From the NCBI RefSeq assembly GCF_002216065.1, contig NZ_CP022282.1, forward strand, positions 1,922,001 to 1,986,000: 64,000 nucleotides of DNA, read 5' to 3'. The stretch's first letter is position 1, and each line of letters begins with the position of its first letter. The notes beneath the pieces are model-generated. The model did not search any database. It saw only the letters and a list, made by a program, of their open reading frames with translations, and was not told the DNA's origin. Origin of the DNA: Chryseobacterium sp. T16E-39 (GTDB lineage: Bacteria; Bacteroidota; Bacteroidia; Flavobacteriales; Weeksellaceae). Positions 35,610 to 44,391 of this stretch are shown here, piece by piece. The position numbers and the translations under genes are program-made.

Positions 35610-36944
35610 CTAAAAAACAATATTTCCCTGATGAATCAATGATTCCACTTTAGAAATTCTTGAAACAGCTTCTGCGGAGCAACTGGCGTCAAGAAACACC
35701 AGATTGGCATCATCCCCTATTTTGGGCCACTGCTGATTTCCTTTATCATCTAAAGGAAGAACATTTCCTGTTGCTAATTTCAGGCTTCTCGACAGAAAAA
35801 ACTCTGTAGAATAACCATACAGCTGCGCCATTAGATTAGCCTTCTGCAAAACACTCCCCGTCCCAAAAGTATTCCAGTGATCAACAATACTGTCGTTACC
35901 GGTTAGAACAGTTACGTTATGTTTATATAAAGTCGGAATAGGCATAATAAGGCTTCCAAAAGGAATTGTAGAGATAATTCCTATTTGAGCTCCGGCTAAT
36001 TTCTCAGCAACCTCTTCTTGTTTTGGTTTATCTAACTTTCCTAATATAAAACAATGACTTAAATAAGTCTTTCCCTTAAGAGAAGGATTTTCATTCACCT
36101 TATCGATCAGGTATTCTACTGTTTTCAAACCGGATTCTCCGGATTCATGCAAATGAATATCTATCCCTTTCTGATGATCTAAAGCGAGCTGAACTGTAAA
36201 ATCAATTGTCTTTTCAATAGCCCCATCAATTGTATAAGGGTCTACTCCACCAATAAAATCAATATCCATAGCTGCTGCCTCTTTTAGATAAGGTACAGAA
36301 TCCGTATAAAAGACACCATGCTGAGGAAAAGCAACCAACTCAGCACCAAAAGATTGCTTTTTATGCTCCAGTGCTCTTTGAAGGTTCTTTAAAGAATCCA
36401 GTTTTGAAGTAGGTTCTATATTCACATGACTCCGGGCAAAAGAAGTTCCTTTAGACTGTAGCAGTTCAATCATCTTTTCTGCTTTCATCGTAGAATTTTT
36501 CAACATCTCCGGAAGTATTTTCTGTTCCAAAGAAATCATTCCTTTTATTCCGCCAGTTCTTTTTCTTACAGCTTGCCACCGATCTCCATAAAAAGTTTTA
36601 TCCAGATGGATATGCATATCTTTAAATGCAGGAAGCATTAAAAATCCTTTTGCATCGATCGCTTTAGCATTAGGCTGATTCGAACTCACTTTGGTTACTT
36701 TTCCATTTTCTATTTCAATGCAAAATAGGTCCGTTTTGGTTGAAACCACTTCCCCTTCCTCATATTGAAAACCAGTTTCCAGACGTACGTTTTTAAGGGT
36801 AAGTTTTCCTTTCCCCTTAAGAACTTCATTCTTAGCAAACAAACCGGTAGCACCAAGGTTTCCTGAAGCCAGTGTGAGTCCAGCCATTGCCAGTGCAGAA
36901 TTTTTGATGAAGTCTTTTCGGGATATATTATTTGAAGTGTTCAT
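35610..36944 (-). CDS. Exported amidohydrolase with Tat-like signal
   Basis: Amidohydrolase of 444 residues, paralogous to the enzyme at 33385-34626 (shared LKNVRLETGF, TKTDLFC, ELVAFPQHG, KGIDIHLHE, TLYKHNVTVLTGND-type segments). Metal ligands are in DMHIHLDKT. It differs by an N-terminal extension ISRKDFIKNSALAMAGLTLASG, a twin-arginine-like (SRKDF) signal of the kind seen in Bacteroidota, so it should act in the periplasm. ATG 36944 is used; the frame is open further upstream. The pair may process the same substrate on each side of the inner membrane. Confidence 0.85.
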   Translation of the reverse strand: MNTSNNISRKDFIKNSALAMAGLTLASGNLGATGLFAKNEVLKGKGKLTLKNVRLETGFQYEEGEVVSTKTDLFCIEIENGKVTKVSSNQPNAKAIDAKGFLMLPAFKDMHIHLDKTFYGDRWQAVRKRTGGIKGMISLEQKILPEMLKNSTMKAEKMIELLQSKGTSFARSHVNIEPTSKLDSLKNLQRALEHKKQSFGAELVAFPQHGVFYTDSVPYLKEAAAMDIDFIGGVDPYTIDGAIEKTIDFTVQLALDHQKGIDIHLHESGESGLKTVEYLIDKVNENPSLKGKTYLSHCFILGKLDKPKQEEVAEKLAGAQIGIISTIPFGSLIMPIPTLYKHNVTVLTGNDSIVDHWNTFGTGSVLQKANLMAQLYGYSTEFFLSRSLKLATGNVLPLDDKGNQQWPKIGDDANLVFLDASCSAEAVSRISKVESLIHQGNIVF

Positions 36945-37067
36945 GTCCAATCTATTTATTACAAAATTAAAAAGAACATCATCAAACAATGAGTATCGTT
37001 TATAACAGTACCTGTATGATTTATTTGAAAAGACACTAAAATGAAACATCTTTTTGTTTTAAAATAA

Positions 37068-37096
37068 AAAAAGGCAGGATTTAGTCATCCTGCCCT
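37068..37096 (-). terminator. Terminator of hemL
   Basis: Stem GGCAGGAT / ATCCTGCC (37073-37080, 37087-37094) with a T-run on the minus strand, 27 bases after the hemL stop. Confidence 0.85.
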
Positions 37097-37121
37097 TATT
37101 ATATTTTAATTATGAATGTTC

Positions 37122-38405
37122 TTATGAATATTCAAATTTTCTTATTGCTTCCAGTGTCATATCAATTTCCTTATCTTTTATCGCATCACTTATAAAATAA
37201 GTTTCATAACCACTTGGTGGAAGGTAGATTCCATTAGTTAACATCTGGTGGAAGAAGTTATTGAATAAAGAGTGATTCGCTTCCTGTGCCTCATCAAAGT
37301 TCGATACTCTGTTGATATGGAAGAAAACAGACATCATAGAACCTTTTCTATTGATCTTATGGGCAATCCCTTTTTCATTTAAGATCTTTCCGATTTCAAA
37401 ATCTAAAGTTTCTGTTGTTTTATTAATTCTCTCAAAGAAGTTCTGATCGTTTTTAATCAATTGAAGCGTTTTTAAGCCCGCTCTCATTGCCAGGGGATTA
37501 CCACTTAATGTTCCAGCCTGATAGACTCCTCCTTTTGGAGCCAGATGATCCATAATTTCATTTCTTCCTGCAAACGCACCTACCGGAAGACCTCCTCCGA
37601 TCACCTTTCCATAAGTAACCAAATCTGCTTTTACATTGTACAATTCTTGGGCACCGCCAAAAGCTAATCTGAAACCAGTCATTACCTCATCAAAAATTAA
37701 TAAAGTTCCATTTTCATCACAGATCTTTCTTAAGTTTTGTAAGAAATTATTTTCCGGTAAAACACAACCCATATTTCCGGCAACCGGTTCAATAATTATG
37801 GCTGCAATTTCTCCCTGATTATGACGGAATAAATCTTCTACCTGTTCGAAATCATTATATCTTGCTAAAAGAGTATCTTTTGCTGTTCCTGATGTTACAC
37901 CCGGTGAATTTGGATTTCCAAAAGTTGCAGCACCACTTCCCGCTTTGATCAGAAATGAATCCGAATGTCCATGATAACATCCCTCAAACTTGATGATCTT
38001 ATCTCTTCCGGTAAAACCTCTTGCCAACCTTACAGCACTCATACAAGCTTCAGTTCCTGAGGAAACCATTCTGATCTGATCGATATTCGGAACATGCTCT
38101 ACGATGAACTTTGCAATTTCTGTTTCCAGTTCCGTTGGAGCCCCAAAAGAAAATCCTTTTTCTGCCTGGATTTTTAATTCTTCCAAAACTTCAGGATGGG
38201 TATGTCCTAAAATAGCCGGGCCCCAAGAATTAATGTAATCAATATAGGTATTATCATCCACATCGGTAAGATAAGCCCCTTTTGCAGATTTCATAAAAAC
38301 AGGGACACCTCCCACAGATTTGAATGCTCTAACCGGAGAATTTACCCCACCCGGAATGTATTTGTAAGCTTCGTCAAATAAAGCTGAACTTCTTTGGTAC
38401 TTCAT
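37122..38405 (-). CDS. hemL: Glutamate-1-semialdehyde 2,1-aminomutase
   Basis: PLP enzyme of 427 residues that converts glutamate-1-semialdehyde to 5-aminolevulinate in the C5 route to haem and other tetrapyrroles. Evidence: [16 protein letters not shown] at the N-terminus, [16 protein letters not shown] (115-130), [10 protein letters not shown] (205-213), [10 protein letters not shown] and the Schiff-base Lys267 in [15 protein letters not shown]. Length and motifs are canonical. Single gene ended by a clear terminator; no other hem genes are adjacent. Confidence 0.96.
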   Translation of the reverse strand: MKYQRSSALFDEAYKYIPGGVNSPVRAFKSVGGVPVFMKSAKGAYLTDVDDNTYIDYINSWGPAILGHTHPEVLEELKIQAEKGFSFGAPTELETEIAKFIVEHVPNIDQIRMVSSGTEACMSAVRLARGFTGRDKIIKFEGCYHGHSDSFLIKAGSGAATFGNPNSPGVTSGTAKDTLLARYNDFEQVEDLFRHNQGEIAAIIIEPVAGNMGCVLPENNFLQNLRKICDENGTLLIFDEVMTGFRLAFGGAQELYNVKADLVTYGKVIGGGLPVGAFAGRNEIMDHLAPKGGVYQAGTLSGNPLAMRAGLKTLQLIKNDQNFFERINKTTETLDFEIGKILNEKGIAHKINRKGSMMSVFFHINRVSNFDEAQEANHSLFNNFFHQMLTNGIYLPPSGYETYFISDAIKDKEIDMTLEAIRKFEYS

Positions 38406-38418
38406 ATCACTTTAATAA

Positions 38419-38436
38419 ATGCGCCAAAAGGCGCAT
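38419..38436 (-). terminator. Possible terminator after the glucosaminidase gene
   Basis: Palindrome ATGCGCCAAAAGGCGCAT, 25 bases after the minus-strand stop at 38461 and just before hemL; followed by only a weak T-run. Confidence 0.4.
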
Positions 38437-38460
38437 CATTATTTTATATTTTAAATTTTA

Positions 38461-39513
38461 TTAATTTCTAGGTTTTTTATCAATCAGATAGATCAGCTGC
38501 CCTGTAGAAGGTTGCTGCCCCTCATCCATTCTGTTTTTTGCATACAGCTTGTGTAATTTGATTCCGAATTTCTGGGCAATATCATGCATATCTTCACCTG
38601 ATTCTGCTTTATAAACAGCGGTATTTCCCGTAGAGTTTTTGGATTCGAGAAACACAATTTCATTCTTCTTTAAAGTAGTTCCTTCCAGTTCATTCCATTT
38701 GATCAATCGGCTTTCGCTTACTTTGAATTTATTGGCAATGTATTTTACATCCGTATCTTCAGGGATTACAATATATTTTAAACCATCATTCGGATGACTT
38801 TTTATTAAAATGGAATTAAGAATTTCAGCTTTCGTTTTAATTCTCTCTACCCTCTTCTGTTGCTGAGCATAAGAAGTCTGCTTGTAAGGAACACTCACCG
38901 TAACCGGATCTTTCTTCGTAACCTTTGAAGGCTCTAATTGTGCCATGAAAGTTCTGTCATCTTTCAAATCAGGGTATAAGCTTAGTACTGCATAAAGAAC
39001 CTCTCTGGAATTCGTATTATCAAATTCATATAATTTATATCTTTCAATTTTACCAATAAGGATAGACGCATAGCGAGGATTGGTAGCATATCCAGCCTTT
39101 TTAAGACCATATGCCCACGCTCTGTAATCCTTCATATCCAGGTTGAAAAGATTAGTATAGTATTTTCTTGTTGATAAAAATATAGAATGATCTTCATAAG
39201 ATTGCCTAGGATCATCATATACTCTGAAGCATTCATTAGGGGCATCATCGGTATGCTTCATGGTTTTACCTGTCCAATCTTCTTTACATTTTATCCCAAA
39301 ATGATTTTTCCCTTCCTGAGCCAATCTGCTCTGTCCACCTCCTGTCTCAAGAAGTCCCTGAGCAAGTGTGATAGAAGCAGGAATTTTATACTTCTCCATT
39401 TCTTCCACTGCATATTGCGCAAATTTCTGGATGTATTGATCTTCAGTAGCCCAGGTCTGAGCTGAGAATTTTGACAAAACTAAAAGGCTTATTAGTAAGA
39501 AAAGTCTTTTCAT
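38461..39513 (-). CDS. Secreted glucosaminidase with LysM domains
   Basis: Exported peptidoglycan hydrolase of 350 residues. A signal peptide (about 1-18) is followed by a mannosyl-glycoprotein endo-beta-N-acetylglucosaminidase (GH73-like) domain with ITLAQGLLETGGGQSRLAQEGKNHFGIKC (catalytic Glu in LLETG) and YASILIGKIERY. Two LysM-type wall-binding modules lie in the C-terminal third (YIVIPEDTDVKYIANKFKVS and VYKAESGEDMHDIAQKFGIK). It cleaves glycan strands during growth or separation. ATG 39513 is used; a TTG three codons upstream is possible. Confidence 0.9.
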   Translation of the reverse strand: MKRLFLLISLLVLSKFSAQTWATEDQYIQKFAQYAVEEMEKYKIPASITLAQGLLETGGGQSRLAQEGKNHFGIKCKEDWTGKTMKHTDDAPNECFRVYDDPRQSYEDHSIFLSTRKYYTNLFNLDMKDYRAWAYGLKKAGYATNPRYASILIGKIERYKLYEFDNTNSREVLYAVLSLYPDLKDDRTFMAQLEPSKVTKKDPVTVSVPYKQTSYAQQQKRVERIKTKAEILNSILIKSHPNDGLKYIVIPEDTDVKYIANKFKVSESRLIKWNELEGTTLKKNEIVFLESKNSTGNTAVYKAESGEDMHDIAQKFGIKLHKLYAKNRMDEGQQPSTGQLIYLIDKKPRN

Positions 39514-39530
39514 GTTTTTCAATTTTTACT

Positions 39531-40439
39531 TTATATAATTAATTTTCTATTCTGTTTTTCTAAAAGCAAATTGGCCCCCTCAATCCCTTGTAAACCTCCG
39601 GTATGAAAGCACAAAATTTTACTGTTGTCAGGAAAATAACCTTCCTCTATGAGTTCGAAAACCCTCTGCATCATCTTTCCTGTATAAATCGGTTCAAGAG
39701 GAATATTATATTTCTCTTTAAAATCATTAATAAAACGGATGTTTTCATCCTTTATTTTACCATAACCTCCAAAATCAGAATCTATTAGATGATAATTTTT
39801 CTTTAAGGTTAATTGATCAATGGTATCCTCTAATGAAGAATCATGAACCACCTTAAAACCTATAACCTTCTGATTCTCTTCACAAAATTCTGAAATCCCG
39901 GCAATTGTTCCTCCGGTTCCAACTGCCGTGCAAAGATAATCAAAATCTTTTGTTTCATTATTGAGCATCATTTTAACGCCCTGAACCGCATCTTCATTGG
40001 TACCACCTTCCGGAACAATTAAAGCATTGGGAAATCCCTGTTGTAAAAATTCGGATAATTTCTCTTTATTCCGATATTCTTCCCGGGAAACAAATTTCAG
40101 ATTCATTCCATTCCTAAAAGCAAAAAGGAGTGTCGGATTATCGCGCCATTTATGTTGCAGCTCTTCCCCTCTTATAATCCCAACAGTACGTATTCCTGCC
40201 AATTTCCCTATTGCAGAAACTGCAGAAATATGATTGGAAAAGGCGCCCCCAAAAGTAATGATGATTGGATCCTCAATTTGATTTTCCAAATACGTATTGA
40301 CATTATGAAAAAGCTTCCAGTATTTATTTCCAGAAATTTGGGGATGAACAAGGTCTTCTCTTTTAATAAAAAGCTTAATATTTTTATCAACCGGTATTTC
40401 CTGTATGGGAATAGGTTCAGTGGGAGTTTGTAATATCAT
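39531..40439 (-). CDS. ACC deaminase / D-cysteine desulfhydrase family protein
   Basis: Fold-type II PLP enzyme of 302 residues. The cofactor lysine is in HPQISGNKYWKL, the substrate loop in ITFGGAFSNHISAVSAIGKLAG and the phosphate-binding loop in CTAVGTGGTIAG. The family includes 1-aminocyclopropane-1-carboxylate deaminases and D-cysteine desulfhydrases; sequence alone does not separate them, and D-cysteine desulfhydrase is more likely in this group. ATG 40439 is preferred because the upstream extension has no family similarity. It lies 17 bases before the glucosaminidase start, probably in one transcript. Confidence 0.82.
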   Translation of the reverse strand: MILQTPTEPIPIQEIPVDKNIKLFIKREDLVHPQISGNKYWKLFHNVNTYLENQIEDPIIITFGGAFSNHISAVSAIGKLAGIRTVGIIRGEELQHKWRDNPTLLFAFRNGMNLKFVSREEYRNKEKLSEFLQQGFPNALIVPEGGTNEDAVQGVKMMLNNETKDFDYLCTAVGTGGTIAGISEFCEENQKVIGFKVVHDSSLEDTIDQLTLKKNYHLIDSDFGGYGKIKDENIRFINDFKEKYNIPLEPIYTGKMMQRVFELIEEGYFPDNSKILCFHTGGLQGIEGANLLLEKQNRKLII

Positions 40440-40507
40440 TTTATCGTGACGTGAAGATTGAGATAAGTAGGGCAAAACTATTAATTTTAAATAATATTCT
40501 TTTCTAA

Positions 40508-40849
40508 TTAAGACATTTTATCACTTAAATACTTTCTGAAATTCCACAGTTTTCTATTTTTAAGATAATTAATATCATCTTCCATTGCATATGCTTCCTT
40601 CTCAAATGAGATACTTCTGTAGGCCAGATAAGCATTTTTCAATCTAAAAAAGTGATAATAATACTCGATCACATAAAAAATGTAGAAGAAAATAATCAAC
40701 AATTCCAATTGTTGCCTTAAATGAATTTTCTCGTGGTTGATCAATACATTATTTTCCTTATCTTCGGGTTTCCTTACGAAGATAAAGGGAAAAAGAGCAA
40801 TGCCATTAATTTTTAATTTTTTTAATGGTTTTTGGCACACAATTATCAT
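40508..40849 (-). CDS. Small membrane protein with HExxH motif
   Basis: Protein of about 113 residues from ATG 40849 (MIIVCQKPLKK); a TTG nine codons earlier is also possible. It carries LINHEKIHLRQQ, an HExxH zinc-protease-like motif at 39-43, directly before a membrane helix (LELLIIFFYIFYVIEYYYHF), then a short charged tail. This resembles a stripped-down M56/M48-like membrane protease core, but no third ligand is certain and activity is unproven. It ends 68 bases before the ACC deaminase-like start, and its start is close to the divergent DUF5522 gene. Confidence 0.65.
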   Translation of the reverse strand: MIIVCQKPLKKLKINGIALFPFIFVRKPEDKENNVLINHEKIHLRQQLELLIIFFYIFYVIEYYYHFFRLKNAYLAYRSISFEKEAYAMEDDINYLKNRKLWNFRKYLSDKMS

Positions 40850-40883
40850 AGTAACAAATATAAAGTTTTTGATCAAGATTTAA

Positions 40884-41069
<186 letters not shown>

Positions 41070-41070
41070 A

Positions 41071-41598
41071 ATGAAAAAATATATTTTTATTTTGTTAGCC
41101 GCCGCTACTTTGGGCTTAACTTCTTGTAGTCCTTTCCAAGTACGTTCTGACTATGCTGAAACTGCTAATTTCACTTCTTACAAAACTTACAAAATAAGAA
41201 TTGATGATTTGAAGCTGAATGATATTGATAAAGACAGGGTTTTAAACGAATTGTCAAGACAACTGCAAAGTAAAGGCCTTTCGTCTGGGGAAAATCCGGA
41301 TTTAATTATAAATGTAAAAGCAAACCATAAAAAGATAACTGATATCAACAGTTCTTCACCTTACGGAATGTGGGGATGGGGAGGTCCTTTCGGATGGGGT
41401 GTTGGAATGAACAGAACATGGACAAGCAATTATAATGAAGGTGCTATTATCGTTGACCTTATTGACGCAAAAAGCAATAAACTTGTTTGGCAAGGTATAG
41501 GAAGTGGTATTTCTGTAGATTCTCCTAAATCCAAACAACGACAAATCCCTGAAATTATGGCGGAGATCATGAAAAACTATCCTCCACAGAGAAAATAA
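41071..41598 (+). CDS. DUF4136 lipoprotein
   Basis: Lipoprotein of 175 residues; lipobox LTSC, Cys19. The mature part follows the DUF4136 pattern: VRSDYAETANFTSYKTY at the N-terminus, VLNELSRQLQSKGLS, PDLIINVKA and a closing AEIMKNYPPQRK. A Gly/Trp-rich loop (MWGWGGPFGWGVG) precedes the strand GAIIVDLIDAKSNKLVWQG. Members are periplasmic or outer-membrane lipoproteins of unknown role. The ATG at 41071 directly follows the DUF5522 stop. Confidence 0.85.
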   Translation: MKKYIFILLAAATLGLTSCSPFQVRSDYAETANFTSYKTYKIRIDDLKLNDIDKDRVLNELSRQLQSKGLSSGENPDLIINVKANHKKITDINSSSPYGMWGWGGPFGWGVGMNRTWTSNYNEGAIIVDLIDAKSNKLVWQGIGSGISVDSPKSKQRQIPEIMAEIMKNYPPQRK

Positions 41599-41621
41599 AA
41601 ATTGATTATAATTCATCATAC

Positions 41622-41656
41622 AAAGCCAGTACAAAATTAAGTACTGGCTTTTTTGT
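41622..41656 (+). terminator. Rho-independent terminator
   Basis: Stem AAGCCAGTAC / GTACTGGCTT (41623-41632, 41641-41650) followed by a T-run; ends the DUF5522-DUF4136 operon. Confidence 0.85.
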
Positions 41657-41790
41657 TGTACCGTTTTTAATAGAAGCATTTATCAATTGTAAATATATTG
41701 CATGCAATGCATCGCATTGAAAATTAACAATAATGTAATTTTTCATTTCATAAAAATGTAGTAATCTTACACCCTAAATTTTTATTAAAT

Positions 41791-43593
41791 ATGAAAAAAA
41801 TTATCTTATTTCTTGCTTTAGCAGGCCTTGCTAAAGCCCAGGCTCCCGCAGGATATTATTCTTCTGCTAATGGACTAACAGGATCAGCTTTAAAAACTGA
41901 ATTAAGTTCAATTATTACGAATGGTCACCAGGATAAAGGCTACGGTGGTCTATGGACAGCTTACAAAACAACAGATATCGATAAGACCTACGAAAATGAT
42001 GGATCTATTATGGACATCTATTCTGAAAAACCTAATAGTGCAGATCCTTATAATTATACTGTAGTGACTAACCAATGTGGTACATATTCCGTAGAGGGAA
42101 ATTGCTACAACCGTGAACATATCGTCCCTCAAAGTTTATTTAACGAAGCTTCACCAATGGTTTCTGACGTTAATTTTATCAGAGCTACGGACGGAAAAGT
42201 AAATGGAATGAGATCTAATTATCCTTTTGGAAAAGTTGGAACTGCCACTTTCACTTCTAAAAACGGCTCAAAATTAGGAAACTCCGTATCCTCAGGCTAT
42301 GGAGGGACCGTTTTTGAACCCATCGATGAATTCAAGGGGGATGTTGCCCGTATGATCCTGTATTTTGTAACACGTTACCAAAGTAAACTTTCTTCTTTCT
42401 CTTCAGGAAACATGTTGGGAAATACAACTTTCCCTGGACTACAGACTTGGGAATTGAATGTATTATTAGCATGGCATAACCAAGACCCTGTTTCTCAGGC
42501 AGAAATTGTAAGAAACAATGCGGCCTACGCTTACCAGGGTAATAGAAACCCATTTATCGACAATCCAGCTTACGTAGGTCAGATTTGGGGATCACAGCAG
42601 CCCTCAAATGACACTCAGGCTCCAACTACAGTTACTGGTCTTACCGTGTCAGGAAAAACATCGAACAGTGTTTCTCTTTCATGGACTGCTTCAACAGATA
42701 ATGTAGGTGTTTCTTCTTATGATATTTATATGAACGGAAGCTTAAAAACAAATGTAAGCTCAACTTCAACAACAGTATCAGGGCTTAGCGCTTCTACTAC
42801 TTATAGTTTCTATGCAGTAGCTAAGGATGCAGCTGGGAATACTTCTTCCAACAGTTCTACCGTTTCTGCAACCACAGAATCAGGAGGGACTACTAATCCA
42901 GGTACAGAATGTGTAAATGAAACTTTCGAAACCATTCCTACAGGTAGCTCATCAAGCTATTCTACAAGAACCTGGACTAATGGCGGAATTACATGGACTG
43001 CCACTGATGCAAGAACGGATCAGACGATTTCCAATAAGGCCATTACGGTAAGAGATGGGTCTTTAAAATCAAGCAACTCAAGCAATGGTATCGGATCATT
43101 AACGGTAACTACTCAGTTAAAATTCAGCGGAAGTGCAGGAACATTCAATGTTTTGGTTAATGGAACCCAGGTAGGAACAATTCCTTACAGTGCAACATCT
43201 GCAACATCTACCATCAATAATATCAATGTATCTGGTAATGTGGTGGTAACTTTAGAAAATAACTCAACAAGCAACAGAGTGGCTCTTGATAACTTAAGCT
43301 GGACTTGCTACTCAGGAACGGGAAAGCAAAGCAAAAGCATCTCTTCTGATGTACAGATTGAGTCTAAGGATTTAAAAATCTACCCTAACCCAATTTCAAA
43401 CCAGGAAATCTTTGTAAAAGGAGACACTCAAAACGTAAAAAAGGCTGTGATCTATAATTTACAAGGAAAGGCTATGCAAACAATTAATCATCCTTTTGAA
43501 AACAGCAGAAATTCAATTAAGATTAAAAGCCTTGAACAAGGAGTTTATATTCTAAAACTGGACAACTCCAGTTTGAAATTCATTGTTAAATAA
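41791..43593 (+). CDS. Secreted endonuclease I family nuclease with FnIII and T9SS sorting domain
   Basis: Exported nuclease of 600 residues. After the signal peptide (1-16), an endonuclease I (EndA/Vvn-type beta-beta-alpha metal) domain spans about 20-265, with the catalytic GNCYNREHIVPQSLF (Arg108, His110) and RATDGKVNGMRSNYPFG. A fibronectin type III domain (about 277-367), a beta-sandwich of unknown binding role (about 375-510) and a Por-type C-terminal sorting domain (about 528-600, KIYPNPISNQEIF to GVYILKLDNSSLKFIVK) follow. It should be secreted by the T9SS and degrade extracellular DNA or RNA. Single gene with its own terminator. Confidence 0.93.
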   Translation: MKKIILFLALAGLAKAQAPAGYYSSANGLTGSALKTELSSIITNGHQDKGYGGLWTAYKTTDIDKTYENDGSIMDIYSEKPNSADPYNYTVVTNQCGTYSVEGNCYNREHIVPQSLFNEASPMVSDVNFIRATDGKVNGMRSNYPFGKVGTATFTSKNGSKLGNSVSSGYGGTVFEPIDEFKGDVARMILYFVTRYQSKLSSFSSGNMLGNTTFPGLQTWELNVLLAWHNQDPVSQAEIVRNNAAYAYQGNRNPFIDNPAYVGQIWGSQQPSNDTQAPTTVTGLTVSGKTSNSVSLSWTASTDNVGVSSYDIYMNGSLKTNVSSTSTTVSGLSASTTYSFYAVAKDAAGNTSSNSSTVSATTESGGTTNPGTECVNETFETIPTGSSSSYSTRTWTNGGITWTATDARTDQTISNKAITVRDGSLKSSNSSNGIGSLTVTTQLKFSGSAGTFNVLVNGTQVGTIPYSATSATSTINNINVSGNVVVTLENNSTSNRVALDNLSWTCYSGTGKQSKSISSDVQIESKDLKIYPNPISNQEIFVKGDTQNVKKAVIYNLQGKAMQTINHPFENSRNSIKIKSLEQGVYILKLDNSSLKFIVK

Positions 43594-43610
43594 TAACTTA
43601 ATTCCATACA

Positions 43611-43648
43611 ATAAATCCTTCACTACAAGTGAGGGATTTATTTTTTAT
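43611..43648 (+). terminator. Terminator after the nuclease gene
   Basis: Stem AAATCCTTCACT / AGTGAGGGATTT (43613-43624, 43628-43639) with a G-T pair and a following T-run. Confidence 0.75.
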
Positions 43649-43684
43649 CAAAATCAATGGAATGTTTTTATCTCCAAAATAAAA

Positions 43685-43712
43685 TAGACTGTAGTTTGTA
43701 CTGCAGTCTATT
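43685..43712 (-). terminator. Terminator of the CCC-motif gene
   Basis: Stem TAGACTGTAG / CTGCAGTCTA (43685-43694, 43701-43710), one mismatch; T-rich on the minus strand, 22 bases after the stop at 43735. Confidence 0.6.
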
Positions 43713-43734
43713 ATTTTATAACTGATAGGGTTAT

Positions 43735-44055
43735 TTATTTACCCATGTTTTTTAATTGATTAATCTGATCCATATAACCACTCCAACCCACTGTTGAAAG
43801 AACAAAGATCATATAGGCTAAGCTAAGGATTCCTATAACAAGACCTATAATACATAAAATTCTTCCTACTTTCAAATTGTCATAATCCGAATACAGGCTC
43901 GGATCTTTTTGATACAGGGCATTATCTTTATTAAACAGGTTCATTCCGATTAATCCGCAGATTACTCCTACGATCCCGTTACAGCAGCAGCTGCCCAGGA
44001 TAGCGACGATTCCTAATACTAAAACGGTTGTTGCGTTTGGTAATTTTTGATTCAT
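43735..44055 (-). CDS. CCC-motif small membrane protein
   Basis: Membrane protein of 106 residues with two hydrophobic segments (about 10-38 and 66-92). The first contains GSCCCNGIVGVICGLIGMNL, the triple-Cys pattern of a Bacteroidota family usually named CCC motif membrane protein. It is encoded 20 bases after a DUF2752 gene, a common pairing. Role unknown. Confidence 0.8.
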   Translation of the reverse strand: MNQKLPNATTVLVLGIVAILGSCCCNGIVGVICGLIGMNLFNKDNALYQKDPSLYSDYDNLKVGRILCIIGLVIGILSLAYMIFVLSTVGWSGYMDQINQLKNMGK

Positions 44056-44075
44056 AGTTATTTATTTTGTTAATT

Positions 44076-44366
44076 TTATTTTATGGGTAAAGGATGTCTG
44101 TAAAAATAGGAAACGACCATGATAACTGAATTAATGATTGCTAAAAAAACTAATGCATTTCCGTAATTTCTTTTTTTGTCAACAAAATTCAATCCTACTG
44201 TAAATAAAAAAAGAAGTAAAGTATACACAGCCGGAAACATATGAAAAGCTTCTGAGAACTTCCCCTCAAAAACCAAAACAATTGCTCTTTGTGTACCACA
44301 TCCAAAACATTCTATTCCCAGAAATTTCTTACTTGGGCACGGCAGCATAAAATCTTCAATTTTCAT
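44076..44366 (-). CDS. DUF2752 membrane protein
   Basis: Protein of 96 residues with the DUF2752 signature LPCPSKKFLGIECFGCGTQRA near the N-terminus (positions about 8-28) and two membrane helices. It is co-directional with the CCC-motif gene 20 bases downstream. The first gene of the pair starts 25 bases beyond the old yellow enzyme stop, so read-through from that gene is possible. Function unknown. Confidence 0.85.
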   Translation of the reverse strand: MKIEDFMLPCPSKKFLGIECFGCGTQRAIVLVFEGKFSEAFHMFPAVYTLLLFLFTVGLNFVDKKRNYGNALVFLAIINSVIMVVSYFYRHPLPIK

Positions 44367-44391
44367 TTCCTGAAATATTATTGTTCTAAAA

